Below, piece after piece: positions 1 to 6,847 of a stretch of DNA of 26,363 nucleotides. Under the pieces are notes generated by a model, which ran no database searches, was not told the origin of the DNA, and saw only the letters and a program-made list of their open reading frames with translations. The stretch comes from an uncultured Veillonella sp. (GTDB taxonomy: Bacteria; Bacillota; Negativicutes; Veillonellales; Veillonellaceae). The translations under genes and the position numbers were made by a program. Location of the stretch: assembly GCA_900549845.1 (NCBI GenBank), contig URPT01000007.1:1-26363 (forward strand), written 5' to 3'. The stretch's first letter is position 1, and every line of letters begins with the position of its first letter.

Positions 1-19
1 GGATCCAGAAAAAAACAAA

Positions 20-55
20 ATGGATGCCTCCTGTAAAATACAGGGAAGCATCCAT
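20..55 (-). terminator. Intrinsic terminator downstream of autotransporter 1
   Basis: An 8-bp outer stem (ATGGATGC with GCATCCAT) encloses a second 5-bp stem (CCTGT with ACAGG). Read on the minus strand it is followed by TTTTGTTTTTTT, the classic layout of a Rho-independent terminator. It lies about 120 bases past the autotransporter stop and is the best U-tract terminator available to that gene. Confidence 0.8.
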
Positions 56-86
56 GTGTTTAGGCTAGTAAATAATATGTGTCCAG

Positions 87-136
87 GAAAATGGGTACAT
101 ATCAATGCTATCGCTGCCTTTTTAGTACCCATTTTC
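87..136 (-). terminator. Long hairpin between autotransporter 1 and its terminator
   Basis: A perfect 12-bp inverted repeat (GAAAATGGGTAC at 87-98 with GTACCCATTTTC at 125-136) encloses a 26-base loop. The loop contains half of the AGGCAGCGAT motif that builds the complete terminators at 2660-2688 and 5567-5593. The T-tract is short (TTTT, inside the stem), so this may be a weak first terminator or an mRNA 3'-end stabiliser before the stronger one at 20-55. Confidence 0.5.
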
Positions 137-174
137 ATTACATAAACTACAGTACTTACAGTTTAAATATTTAA

Positions 175-2391
175 TTAGAATTTGTGTGTAAAGCCTGCGT
201 TTACGCCCCAGTCTGCTTGGTAATCACCAGACAAACCTGTAGCAACGTCAGCAAATACACTGTTGTTACTATTAAAGCCATAACGGCCACCGAATGCCAA
301 TTCAGTCCAAGTACCTTTGAGGTCTTGTTCTGTTAATTTCACTACGCTACCGCTAGCAAATGCAGTTTTTACATTACCTGTGAAAGCATGGCCTGCTGCA
401 AAGCGTGTATAAAGGTTACCATTGCCGAACTGTTTACCCAATTCAAGACCAAGCTTACCAGTCGTACTATTTACGCCAGATTGGTTAACAGATACATTAT
501 CTACAGTAAAGTTACGGCCACCAAAGTGTGTAAAGTTCAATTGTGCTTGCGGTTCTACATAGAAGCCATTAGCGTATTTCAATGTTTTGCCGTAGCGAAC
601 ACCGATGCTGTACGCATTAAATTTTGTATCACCAGACATGGCTTCACCAATTTCATTACGAGCTGTAAAGTCATTAGATACGCGACCAACTTGCGTTTCT
701 ACATGTACATATTGATCTTTGCCAAGGTCTTTCAAACCATACGCACCAACGGAGAAGGATTTAACCTTGCCGGAACCATCGAATACATAATCTTCAGAAC
801 CGCGAAGGTAAGATACTTGACCACCTACAGTCCAACCACGGCTGATTTTAGCATCGTAACCGCCTTGGATGCGTGTGTAATCTGTAGCTGTATCGATACC
901 GCTACCGGAGTAGCTATATTTACCGCCACCGATGCGAGCCCAAATACCAGTTGGTTCACCTTGTTGCAATACACGAGGGCGATACATATCATCAGCTAAT
1001 GTACGCCAAGCATTGATATTACCTACTACAGCAGAACGAATACCACGCATATGAGGTGTATCATAAGCACCACGAACAACAGGATTAGGATTTACTGGTG
1101 TAGGTGTTGGTGTTGGAACTTGAGGTTTAGGATCTGGAGTAACTGGTTTTGGATCTGGAGTTACTGGTGTAACTGGCTTAGGCTCCGGCGTTACTGGTGT
1201 AACTGGTTTTGGATCTGGAGTTGGTGTAGGTTTTTGTTCTGGCACCACATAGGAGCCTTGGCCATTACCGTCTTTCCAAGTGATATCCCCTTCTTTTTGG
1301 TCTGTAGTCAACGCTTTTTTGTAGCTAGACACAATACCTTTAGAAGCAATAGATACTGTACCAGAAAGGTTTCTTGCACCCTTTACATAGTTTTCATAAT
1401 AGAATTTGTGGGCTAAGTTATCTAAAATCTTGTTTACATTACTTTCAGAGGAAGTATCAAGGTGATCACCTGTTACATAGCCATGCACGCCAGAGCCAGC
1501 TGCAGCGGATTTCACGATGAAGTTACCACCCTCGATGTCAGCCGGATCAAGGCCGTCTTTCTTAGAACCTGGTTTAGCATAATTTAAGCCAGTACCACTA
1601 GTCATGTCATAAATAACATTAATATGACCGTCCAATTTATTTACATGAATGTCGCTGCGAGAATCTTGAGAAATACGGCTGAAACCTTCGCGCGTACGAG
1701 TACCTGTGAGGTTGTTAATACTACTACGTTCTGTTTTACCATCAATTTTGAAAGATTCCAAGCCGCCCATGCTATCATGGCTCCACATGCCACCATCAAA
1801 GGTCATGTTGATTTCGCCACCTTTATCCTCTAAGGTGTTCACAGCTTTACCGGAGAACTGGTTAGGACTGTTATGTGCACGACCAAGACCGATATTAATC
1901 ACAGATGGTTGCTGTTCTTGATGAGGAGGCATCATTTTATCAGATACTAGCACATCACCTTGCATATTAAACACTTTGTGTTTTACAGTACCCGCATCAT
2001 CAATGCCGAGATTAATTTTACTATTATATGCAAATGCCAATGGATATGGAGACTTCCATGGTGCAGTAGTCACGTCCATAACCCCGCCATCTACTTGAAT
2101 GGAACTGTTATTTAGCATGCCTGTAATGAAAGCTGGTTGACGATAGCGTTTAGGCAATTGAGATGCATCAGGAGTATCCAAAGAGCCAATGGTAACTTGA
2201 CCACCATCAGATGCGACTACACCATTTGCAGTCGTATTACCTGTACTTTCAAATTTGCTATCTGCAGTAGTTGCAAAAATACGTCCATCAGAATTAAGAC
2301 CTGCTGCAGCCCATGTGCTAGGCATGGCCATCGTAGATGATAATAAAGTCATCATAACAGCAGACAATAAAATCTTATTACTACCTTTCAT
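175..2391 (-). CDS. Type V (monomeric) autotransporter, paralogue 1
   Basis: This is an outer-membrane autotransporter of 738 residues. The chosen ATG at 2391 has GAGG nine bases upstream; the open frame runs back to a GTG at 2418, which lacks a well-placed ribosome site. A signal peptide (KGSNKILLS, a hydrophobic core, then STWA/AAG) directs Sec export. A passenger of about 380 residues has no recognised enzymatic motif. It ends in a conserved block (NKILDNLAHKFYYENYVKG through KEGDITW) shared with the next gene. A Pro-rich linker built on TPDPKP/VTPVTP follows. The last ~295 residues, from DTPHMRG to the terminal THKF, form the beta-barrel, ending in Phe as expected for Bam-dependent assembly. 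An adhesion or biofilm role is plausible for the family but not shown here. It is transcribed in the same direction as, but separately from, the paralogue at 2711-5008. Confidence 0.93.
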   Translation of the reverse strand: MKGSNKILLSAVMMTLLSSTMAMPSTWAAAGLNSDGRIFATTADSKFESTGNTTANGVVASDGGQVTIGSLDTPDASQLPKRYRQPAFITGMLNNSSIQVDGGVMDVTTAPWKSPYPLAFAYNSKINLGIDDAGTVKHKVFNMQGDVLVSDKMMPPHQEQQPSVINIGLGRAHNSPNQFSGKAVNTLEDKGGEINMTFDGGMWSHDSMGGLESFKIDGKTERSSINNLTGTRTREGFSRISQDSRSDIHVNKLDGHINVIYDMTSGTGLNYAKPGSKKDGLDPADIEGGNFIVKSAAAGSGVHGYVTGDHLDTSSESNVNKILDNLAHKFYYENYVKGARNLSGTVSIASKGIVSSYKKALTTDQKEGDITWKDGNGQGSYVVPEQKPTPTPDPKPVTPVTPEPKPVTPVTPDPKPVTPDPKPQVPTPTPTPVNPNPVVRGAYDTPHMRGIRSAVVGNINAWRTLADDMYRPRVLQQGEPTGIWARIGGGKYSYSGSGIDTATDYTRIQGGYDAKISRGWTVGGQVSYLRGSEDYVFDGSGKVKSFSVGAYGLKDLGKDQYVHVETQVGRVSNDFTARNEIGEAMSGDTKFNAYSIGVRYGKTLKYANGFYVEPQAQLNFTHFGGRNFTVDNVSVNQSGVNSTTGKLGLELGKQFGNGNLYTRFAAGHAFTGNVKTAFASGSVVKLTEQDLKGTWTELAFGGRYGFNSNNSVFADVATGLSGDYQADWGVNAGFTHKF
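1081..1242 (-). repeat. Pro-rich linker repeat of autotransporter 1
   Basis: Degenerate repeats encode alternating TPDPKP and VTPVTP units between the passenger and the barrel. Units such as ACTGGTTTTGGATCTGGAGT recur with few changes on the plus strand. The tract probably spans the periplasm-proximal or cell-wall distance and could change copy number in frame. Confidence 0.8.
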
Positions 2392-2460
2392 CCTCTTATA
2401 CCTCAATAAATACTTCACTTACAATACAATCACATTTGTGAAAGCTCCTTCATACTTGAA

Positions 2461-2516
2461 TATATATCTATGAGTTGATTTATTAGTCTTTTTTTATGAT
2501 AAAAGATAGATATATA
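2461..2516. repeat. AT-rich inverted repeat in leader of autotransporter 1
   Basis: TATATATCTAT (2461-2471) and ATAGATATATA (2506-2516) form a perfect 11-bp inverted repeat around a 34-base loop. It lies in the 5' leader upstream of the autotransporter start and could form an mRNA hairpin. It is all A/T except one C/G pair, so significance is uncertain. Confidence 0.4.
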
Positions 2517-2565
2517 CTCACTTATTAAAGAAACTTAAGACTAACACATTTAAAATATGTATAAA

Positions 2566-2594
2566 ATATTACACTATTTTTAGTGAATTGTAAA
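2566..2594 (-). promoter_or_regulatory. Candidate promoter of autotransporter 1
   Basis: On the minus strand TTTACA (2594-2589) is followed after 17 bases by TAATAT (2571-2566). The -35 and spacing are good, while the -10 matches only four of six consensus positions. It would give a leader of roughly 170 bases. The 292-base gap 2419-2710 otherwise contains the terminator at 2660-2688, the repeat at 2461-2516 and no gene. Confidence 0.35.
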
Positions 2595-2659
2595 TGAATT
2601 ATACTCATTTATTTTAGAAATAATTAAGATTTGATATGTGTTAGATAAAAATATAGCAA

Positions 2660-2688
2660 AAGAGGCAACGATTGACTCGCTGCCTCTT
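2660..2688 (-). terminator. Intrinsic terminator of autotransporter 2
   Basis: On the minus strand a 12-bp stem (AAGAGGCAGCGA with TCGTTGCCTCTT, one G-U pair) closes a 5-base loop. It is followed by TTTTGCTATATTTTT. It sits about 25 bases beyond the stop codon at 2711. The core AGGCAGCGA is shared with the terminator at 5567-5593. Confidence 0.85.
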
Positions 2689-2710
2689 AGTAAATCTGTT
2701 GACCAGTATA

Positions 2711-5008
2711 TTAGAATTTATGTGTAAATCCAGCATTTACAGACCAGCCTGCTTTATAGTCGCCAGATAGACCTGTGCTAAGGTCAGCAAAGATGCTGTT
2801 ATTAGCATTGAAGCCATAACGACCACCGAATGCTAGATCGGTCCAAGTGCCTTTAAGGTCTTGTTTTGTATATTTTGTAGTATTGCCAGTTGTGTATGCT
2901 GTATTTACAGTGCCAGAGAAGGCATGGTTTACACCAACGCGAGTATAGATGTTACCTGCGCCGAATGTTTTACCAATTTCAAGGCCAAGGCCACCTGCTG
3001 TGCTGCTTACACCAGATTGGTTAACATGCATACGACCTGCATCAAAGCTATCCCCACCGAAGTGAGTGTAGCTCAATTGTGCTTGTGGCTCGATATACAT
3101 GCCGTTTTGGAATTTCACAGTTTTACCATATCGTGCACCAATTGTATAAGCATTTGCTTTCGTTTCGCCAGAAAGGCTTTCACCAATTTCATTGCGAGCT
3201 GTGAAAGCATTAGAAACGCGGCCTACTTGAGATTCGATGTGAATATATTTATCTTTACCAAGATCTTTCACACCGTAAGCACCTACAGCAAAGGCTTTTT
3301 CCTTACCGGTACCATTAAATACGTAATCATCGTTGCCACGAAGGTAGGATACTTGACCACCTACAGTCCAGCCGCTACCTGTTTTAGCATCGTAACCGCC
3401 TTGAATGCGTGTATATGTTGTATCTGTGTCGATACCTTTTGCGTCATAGCTATATTTACCGCCCCCAACACGAGCCCAAATGCCTGTTGGTTCGCCTTGT
3501 TGCAATACGCGTGGACGATACATATTATCTGTTAATGTTCTCCATCCGTTAATATTGCTCATAATAGCAGAACGAGCACCGCGCATATGAGGTGTATCAA
3601 AATCCCCCATGATAACATGAATATGAGAATTACGCTCTGGTACTGGAGCTGGTTTCACTTCTGGTTTAGGAGTTGGTTTTGGTGCTGGCTTAACCTCAGG
3701 TTTTGGCGTTGGTTTAACCTCTGGTTTAGGAGTCGGAGTTGGTACCGGCTTAACCTCAGGTTTAGGAGTAGGTTTAACTTCCGGCTTTGGTATTGGTTTT
3801 GGTACGGGCTTAACCTCAGGTGTTGGCGTTGGTTTAACTTCTGGCTTAGGTTGAGGTTTTGGTACAGGTTTATTTTCACCATATACGTATTTACCTTGAC
3901 CATCTTTATCCGTTTGCCATGTAATATCACCTTCTTTAGCATGACCAGATGTAATTACTGTAAAACGACCAGATTCAGAACCATCAGATGCAATAGCTAC
4001 TGTACCTTGAAGGTTTCTTTCACCATTAACATAGTTATGATAGTACATCTTGTGAGCCAAGTTATCTAAAATCTTGTTCACATTAGCCTCAGAGGACATA
4101 TCTAGGCCTCGTTGAGTAGTGTACACATGAGCCGCTGCACCAGGAGCTGCACTTGTAATATGAATATCACCACCCCAGAAGGAATCTGGAGTCAAACCAT
4201 TATAGGTTGTAGTCGGTGGTTTATAATCTGGATCCTCAGTATCGCCACCTTCATCATTAGGGTCGTAAATAAAGTTTACATGACCTTCCAGCTTATCTAC
4301 ATAGAGCTTATTATGCTCACTTTGGGTTACCATATTCGCATAGTTGCGATTCTTGGAACCTACAAGTCGATGTACATGGCTAGGTTGCGTACCACCATCT
4401 AATGTTCCTTCATGCAAGCCGCCTTGATAGAAAAGCTCCCAAGAACCATAGTCGCCAAGGAATACATTGATATGACTTGGATGCTTTGCGTCTTTGTCTG
4501 CTAAGTTAAAGGCTAAACCATCCCAAAGAGATTCTTTGCCAATGATACCAATATTGATCTCAGACGCATGATTTGGGTCGCTTTTAACGATAACATCACC
4601 TACCAAAGACAAGTCATTGCCAGTAAAATTACCTTTGTTGCCGTCTACACCAATATTAACGGTGCCACCTTGAGCCACTGCAATAGGAGTGCTTACATTG
4701 TGAACATCATAAACGCCTTCCTTAAGGCTAACCGTACTACCACCTTTGCTGCTAATGAAAGGCTTGTTATTATAGCCAATATTAGCAACAGCTTTATCAA
4801 TGCTGACTGTACTACCAGTATCTGCCTCAATGGTAGATATGTAGTTTGTCATTTCACCAGCCTTAAACTTCCCACCGTTATTTGCCGTAATATTTGCACC
4901 ATTAGGTGTAGTAACTAATGTACTCCCCGCCATTGCATAGGGCACTACAGAACTAGCAATTGTCAAAGCAATTGCTAAAGATAGGTTTGCTTTATACACA
5001 CGTTTCAT
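2711..5008 (-). CDS. Type V (monomeric) autotransporter, paralogue 2
   Basis: This is a 765-residue outer-membrane autotransporter. The start MKRVYKANLS has GAGGG five bases upstream and opens a signal peptide ending AMA/GS. The passenger (to about residue 375) begins with short repeated turns typical of beta-helical surface proteins (NGANITANNGGKFKAG, GGTVNIGVDG). It ends in the same block as paralogue 1 (NKILDNLAHKMYYHNYVNG through KEGDITW). A Lys/Pro-rich linker with many PKPEVKP units follows, then a barrel of about 296 residues from DTPHMRG to THKF. Barrel and pre-linker block are strongly conserved between the two genes while the distal passengers differ, indicating tandem duplication with divergence of the exposed part. 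It has its own promoter (5057-5085) and terminator (2660-2688). The ligand is unknown. Confidence 0.94.
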   Translation of the reverse strand: MKRVYKANLSLAIALTIASSVVPYAMAGSTLVTTPNGANITANNGGKFKAGEMTNYISTIEADTGSTVSIDKAVANIGYNNKPFISSKGGSTVSLKEGVYDVHNVSTPIAVAQGGTVNIGVDGNKGNFTGNDLSLVGDVIVKSDPNHASEINIGIIGKESLWDGLAFNLADKDAKHPSHINVFLGDYGSWELFYQGGLHEGTLDGGTQPSHVHRLVGSKNRNYANMVTQSEHNKLYVDKLEGHVNFIYDPNDEGGDTEDPDYKPPTTTYNGLTPDSFWGGDIHITSAAPGAAAHVYTTQRGLDMSSEANVNKILDNLAHKMYYHNYVNGERNLQGTVAIASDGSESGRFTVITSGHAKEGDITWQTDKDGQGKYVYGENKPVPKPQPKPEVKPTPTPEVKPVPKPIPKPEVKPTPKPEVKPVPTPTPKPEVKPTPKPEVKPAPKPTPKPEVKPAPVPERNSHIHVIMGDFDTPHMRGARSAIMSNINGWRTLTDNMYRPRVLQQGEPTGIWARVGGGKYSYDAKGIDTDTTYTRIQGGYDAKTGSGWTVGGQVSYLRGNDDYVFNGTGKEKAFAVGAYGVKDLGKDKYIHIESQVGRVSNAFTARNEIGESLSGETKANAYTIGARYGKTVKFQNGMYIEPQAQLSYTHFGGDSFDAGRMHVNQSGVSSTAGGLGLEIGKTFGAGNIYTRVGVNHAFSGTVNTAYTTGNTTKYTKQDLKGTWTDLAFGGRYGFNANNSIFADLSTGLSGDYKAGWSVNAGFTHKF
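3641..3872 (-). repeat. Lys/Pro-rich linker repeat of autotransporter 2
   Basis: About 230 bases of degenerate tandem units encode KPEVKPTPKPEVKP-type sequence joining passenger and barrel. The units recur as GGTTTAACCTCTGGTTTAGG-like stretches on the plus strand. The tract keeps several alternative frames open by composition alone, which explains overlapping long frames here that are not genes. In-frame copy-number variation between strains is likely. Confidence 0.85.
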
Positions 5009-5056
5009 AAAAACCCTCTCTCATTTACATACTATAAACTATTATTAAATAATTTA

Positions 5057-5085
5057 ATTATATTTAATAATTATATTCTTGTAAA
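5057..5085 (-). promoter_or_regulatory. Promoter of autotransporter 2
   Basis: On the minus strand TTTACA (5085-5080) and a perfect TATAAT (5062-5057) are separated by exactly 17 bases, about 50 bases upstream of the start codon at 5008. The expected transcription start is near 5050. Confidence 0.75.
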
Positions 5086-5127
5086 TATGAGGGAAATTTG
5101 CCACATAACTATAAAATTATCACAAGT

Positions 5128-5155
5128 AAAAAAAGCAGTAATTATAGTTACTGCT
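5128..5155 (-). terminator. Minus-strand terminator closing the antisense RNA
   Basis: AGCAGTAA (5134-5141) pairs with TTACTGCT (5148-5155). Read on the minus strand the 8-bp hairpin is followed by seven T residues. No minus-strand protein gene lies between it and the terminator at 5567-5593. Its natural client is therefore an RNA started in between, the inferred antitoxin. It also insulates the autotransporter 2 promoter from that transcript. Confidence 0.75.
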
Positions 5156-5203
5156 AACGTATACGTATATATATTTTTGTATATTTCTATAAATAGATTC
5201 TTA

Positions 5204-5232
5204 TTGATTCGCTTATATGTTCGCCATATAAT
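5204..5232 (+). promoter_or_regulatory. Promoter of the holin-like toxin
   Basis: TTGATT (5204-5209) and a perfect TATAAT (5227-5232) are separated by 17 bases. The expected start is near 5239, giving a leader of about 53 bases before the ATG at 5292. It is the only convincing plus-strand promoter tied to a gene in the window. Confidence 0.75.
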
Positions 5233-5260
5233 TGATATAGGATAGTTAAGCGAGGTTGGG

Positions 5261-5284
5261 CCTCTCTTCGTCTATGAAGGGAGG
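5261..5284 (+). promoter_or_regulatory. Hairpin sequestering the toxin Shine-Dalgarno site
   Basis: CCTCTCTTC (5261-5269) can pair with GAAGGGAGG (5276-5284) over nine pairs, one of them G-U, around a 6-base loop. The right arm is the ribosome binding site itself (GGGAGG, seven bases before the ATG). Masking of the ribosome site in the toxin mRNA is a usual feature of type I toxins. Confidence 0.65.
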
Positions 5285-5291
5285 GTTGTCT

Positions 5292-5393
5292 ATGAGTGAT
5301 TATGAGTTAATCATGCTAATCCTAGAGGTAATGACTGTAGTCATTGCTTTTGGTGCACTCGTGGCGCTTATTTGTCTTGGAAAAGACAAATAG
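5292..5393 (+). CDS. Putative holin-like small hydrophobic toxin (type I toxin-antitoxin)
   Basis: This 33-residue peptide begins MSDYELIMLILEVM, continues through a single hydrophobic membrane segment of about 22 residues (roughly positions 6-29) and ends in a charged GKDK tail. The short polar N-terminus with Tyr-Glu, the IAFGALVALI membrane stretch and the basic tail resemble the putative holin-like toxin family of Firmicutes, whose members insert in the cytoplasmic membrane and are controlled by antisense RNA. Support for a real gene comes from a strong ribosome site, a consensus-like promoter at 5204-5232, a masking hairpin at 5261-5284 and a facing promoter at 5499-5527. It is the only plus-strand gene in the window. 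Family assignment is by pattern recognition; toxicity is inferred. A small regulatory membrane peptide is the alternative. Confidence 0.8.
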   Translation: MSDYELIMLILEVMTVVIAFGALVALICLGKDK

Positions 5394-5498
5394 CCCTTCG
5401 TTATCCCTAGATAATTAGGTAACTGAAAGGCCATTTCATCAATTATTTATTCTCTTGAGATGAGCCCGACGGATCTACTCGCTTGGCTATCTATTTAT

Positions 5499-5527
5499 AT
5501 TATAGGGTTAATCTTATATATCGTCAA
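5499..5527 (-). promoter_or_regulatory. Promoter of the antisense antitoxin RNA
   Basis: On the minus strand TTGACG (5527-5522) and a perfect TATAAT (5504-5499) are exactly 17 bases apart. This is one of the best consensus promoters in the window, yet no protein gene follows it. Transcription would run toward and across the toxin gene. Confidence 0.75.
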
Positions 5528-5566
5528 ATACGGATAAACGATACTATAGTACACTTATACAGACCA

Positions 5567-5593
5567 AAAGGCAGCGATCGAATCGCTGCCTTT
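5567..5593. terminator. Bidirectional terminator between toxin locus and secreted-protein gene
   Basis: AAAGGCAGCGAT pairs perfectly with ATCGCTGCCTTT over 12 bp around a 3-base loop. On the minus strand it follows the stop at 5599 by a few bases and runs into TTTT. On the plus strand it is followed by TTTATTCTTTAT and could end the toxin mRNA. Its AGGCAGCGA core is shared with 2660-2688. Confidence 0.85.
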
Positions 5594-5598
5594 ATTCT

Positions 5599-5925
5599 TT
5601 ATCTACGTGCCACACGCATAGCGGCCATCATACCTGGAGATTTCCATACAGATTGGCCATTGTCTGAAACGAGTTTGTTGTTATAGTAGAATACATCTGC
5701 ATTGTAATAGTTACTATCGCTAGATGATACCTTATAGCTAAGGCCAGATGTAGTGTACACCGTAAAGTTGAGTACATCCCCTACTCTCTTCACAGAGTCT
5801 TGGTCTACATACCAGCTATTACCATTATAGGTTGTAGCATACACATCTGTACGAGCTTCTACATCATGTGTATTAATACCGATCAACACGAGTAGAGCTG
5901 CTAACATATATAAGAATTTACGCAT
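5599..5925 (-). CDS. Small secreted protein, unknown function
   Basis: This 108-residue exported protein has an N-terminal signal peptide (MRKFLYM, a Leu/Ile-rich core, then DVEA/RTD). The mature part is rich in Tyr, Ser and Asn (DVYATTYNGNSWYVDQDSVK) and resembles short hypothetical exported proteins seen in Negativicutes. I recognise no catalytic motif. The ATG at 5925 is chosen because GGAGG lies eight bases upstream and the signal peptide starts there; the open frame extends upstream to 6084 but that part has no ribosome site and reads as leader. It is a single-gene unit with its own promoter (5963-5971) and terminator (5567-5593). Confidence 0.75.
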   Translation of the reverse strand: MRKFLYMLAALLVLIGINTHDVEARTDVYATTYNGNSWYVDQDSVKRVGDVLNFTVYTTSGLSYKVSSSDSNYYNADVFYYNNKLVSDNGQSVWKSPGMMAAMRVARR

Positions 5926-5962
5926 TAGAATTACCTCCGTTTTATCGTTGGAATACTTGTTT

Positions 5963-5971
5963 ATTATACCA
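5963..5971 (-). promoter_or_regulatory. Extended -10 promoter of the secreted-protein gene
   Basis: On the minus strand TGGTATAAT gives a perfect -10 with an extended TGn element (-10 at 5968-5963). No good -35 is visible, as is common for extended -10 promoters. It lies about 40 bases upstream of the start codon at 5925. Confidence 0.6.
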
Positions 5972-6167
5972 AAAAACGGTGAAATTCGCATTAAAATGGC
6001 AACTTCTGAGCCAACTACTATCGGCTGCTCAATATACAATACAATACGTTTCATAACAGATTTGTTATATAAGAGAACATTCAATCCCTATTTCTTATTT
6101 TCGTATATCTAATAAAGATATTATAGGTTGATCTAAATTTAGTATCCCATCAATTTGATTTCTACAT

Positions 6168-6203
6168 AAAAGAAGGTATCAACTGCCGTTGATACCTTCT
6201 TTT
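6168..6203. terminator. Bidirectional terminator after the 136-residue gene
   Basis: AAAAGAAGGTATCAAC (6168-6183) pairs perfectly with GTTGATACCTTCTTTT (6188-6203), a 16-bp stem with a 4-base loop and T residues on either exit. It lies about 30 bases beyond the stop at 6234. The stretch 5972-6167 carries no other signal I can support. Confidence 0.85.
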
Positions 6204-6233
6204 AATTCCACTATATAGTTATTAAGAATTATC

Positions 6234-6644
6234 TTAATATACTAGTTCTCCATTAAATGTACGATATTCATCACCAATTTTTGTTAAATCCTTTACAAGT
6301 AATCTAGAAGTTTGATGGTCTAACTTCATAACTAATGTATATCCGATGGATTTAGCCTTATGTATTACTTCACCAAGAAAATTAACAATGTTAAAGAATA
6401 TCTCCTGAGGAGTACAATCTAAACATTTTAATAAAGAATCATCTTCCTTTAATCTAATACTATATACAGTTTCTCGATCGTCTTCCAACGTAAAATTCAA
6501 TAAAACAGAAGTTGTCTCTACATCATAATCCAAATGATATGTATTAAGACGACCGCGCACTATAGCTTTATTATCATCTAAAATATTTGTAATTTCAAGC
6601 TCTATAGGCCTATTCTTATCAACTGAAAGTACATATTTTTTCAT
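6234..6644 (-). CDS. Hypothetical protein, 136 residues
   Basis: I do not recognise this protein. It begins MKKYVLSVDKNRPIELEITN and looks soluble and cytoplasmic: no signal peptide, no membrane segment, mixed beta-rich and acidic sequence, with a Cys-Leu-Asp-Cys pair near the middle. The ATG at 6644 has GGGAG nine bases upstream and is preferred over an in-frame codon seven residues earlier. It appears to be a stand-alone unit: the 200-base AT-rich gap on its upstream side separates it from the polysaccharide operon, and a strong terminator lies behind it. An 8-bp inverted repeat in its leader (6692-6716) may be regulatory. Confidence 0.7.
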   Translation of the reverse strand: MKKYVLSVDKNRPIELEITNILDDNKAIVRGRLNTYHLDYDVETTSVLLNFTLEDDRETVYSIRLKEDDSLLKCLDCTPQEIFFNIVNFLGEVIHKAKSIGYTLVMKLDHQTSRLLVKDLTKIGDEYRTFNGELVY

Positions 6645-6691
6645 AATTAAAATCTCCCAAACCAATATATTAACTAATGTAGTCCCCTAGA

Positions 6692-6716
6692 AATGAATAC
6701 TCCCAATATATTCATT
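6692..6716. repeat. Inverted repeat in leader of the 136-residue gene
   Basis: AATGAATA (6692-6699) and TATTCATT (6709-6716) form a perfect 8-bp inverted repeat around nine bases, about 50 bases upstream of the start codon at 6644. It could be an operator or an mRNA hairpin. I see no clean promoter in 6645-6847. Confidence 0.35.
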
Positions 6717-6847
6717 CTATAATATTTTGCTATACAAATTATAACTAATTATGAGATAGAAAAGCCATAAACTATATATCAAATATATTCGATATATTTT
6801 AAATATTAGTTACAATATACACATTATACTTTATTTAGAATAACCCC

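Larger units (their letters stand above)
5128..5492 (-). ncRNA. Inferred antisense antitoxin RNA
   Basis: This RNA is inferred and not a recognised family. A near-consensus minus-strand promoter (5499-5527) would start a transcript near 5492, and the next U-tract terminator is at 5128-5155. The interval holds no minus-strand open frame of note but runs antisense across the toxin-like gene at 5292-5393 and its leader. That is the arrangement of cis-encoded antitoxin RNAs of type I systems such as txpA/RatA and bsrG/SR4. The true 3' end could be earlier. Confidence 0.5.

Noticed and set aside
388..999. 203-codon plus-strand open frame
   Set aside because: It is antisense to the beta-barrel of autotransporter 1, has no ribosome site and has a composition typical of a shadow frame. 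A matching shadow appears at 2861-3535 under the paralogous barrel.
3587..4069. Trp/Phe/Arg-rich plus-strand frame and a minus-strand frame at 3655-3942
   Set aside because: Both lie over the Lys/Pro linker repeat. The repeat composition keeps alternative frames open; neither has a start signal.
5926..6084. 53-residue N-terminal extension of the secreted protein
   Set aside because: It contains the extended -10 promoter and the GGAGG site, and would bury the signal peptide.
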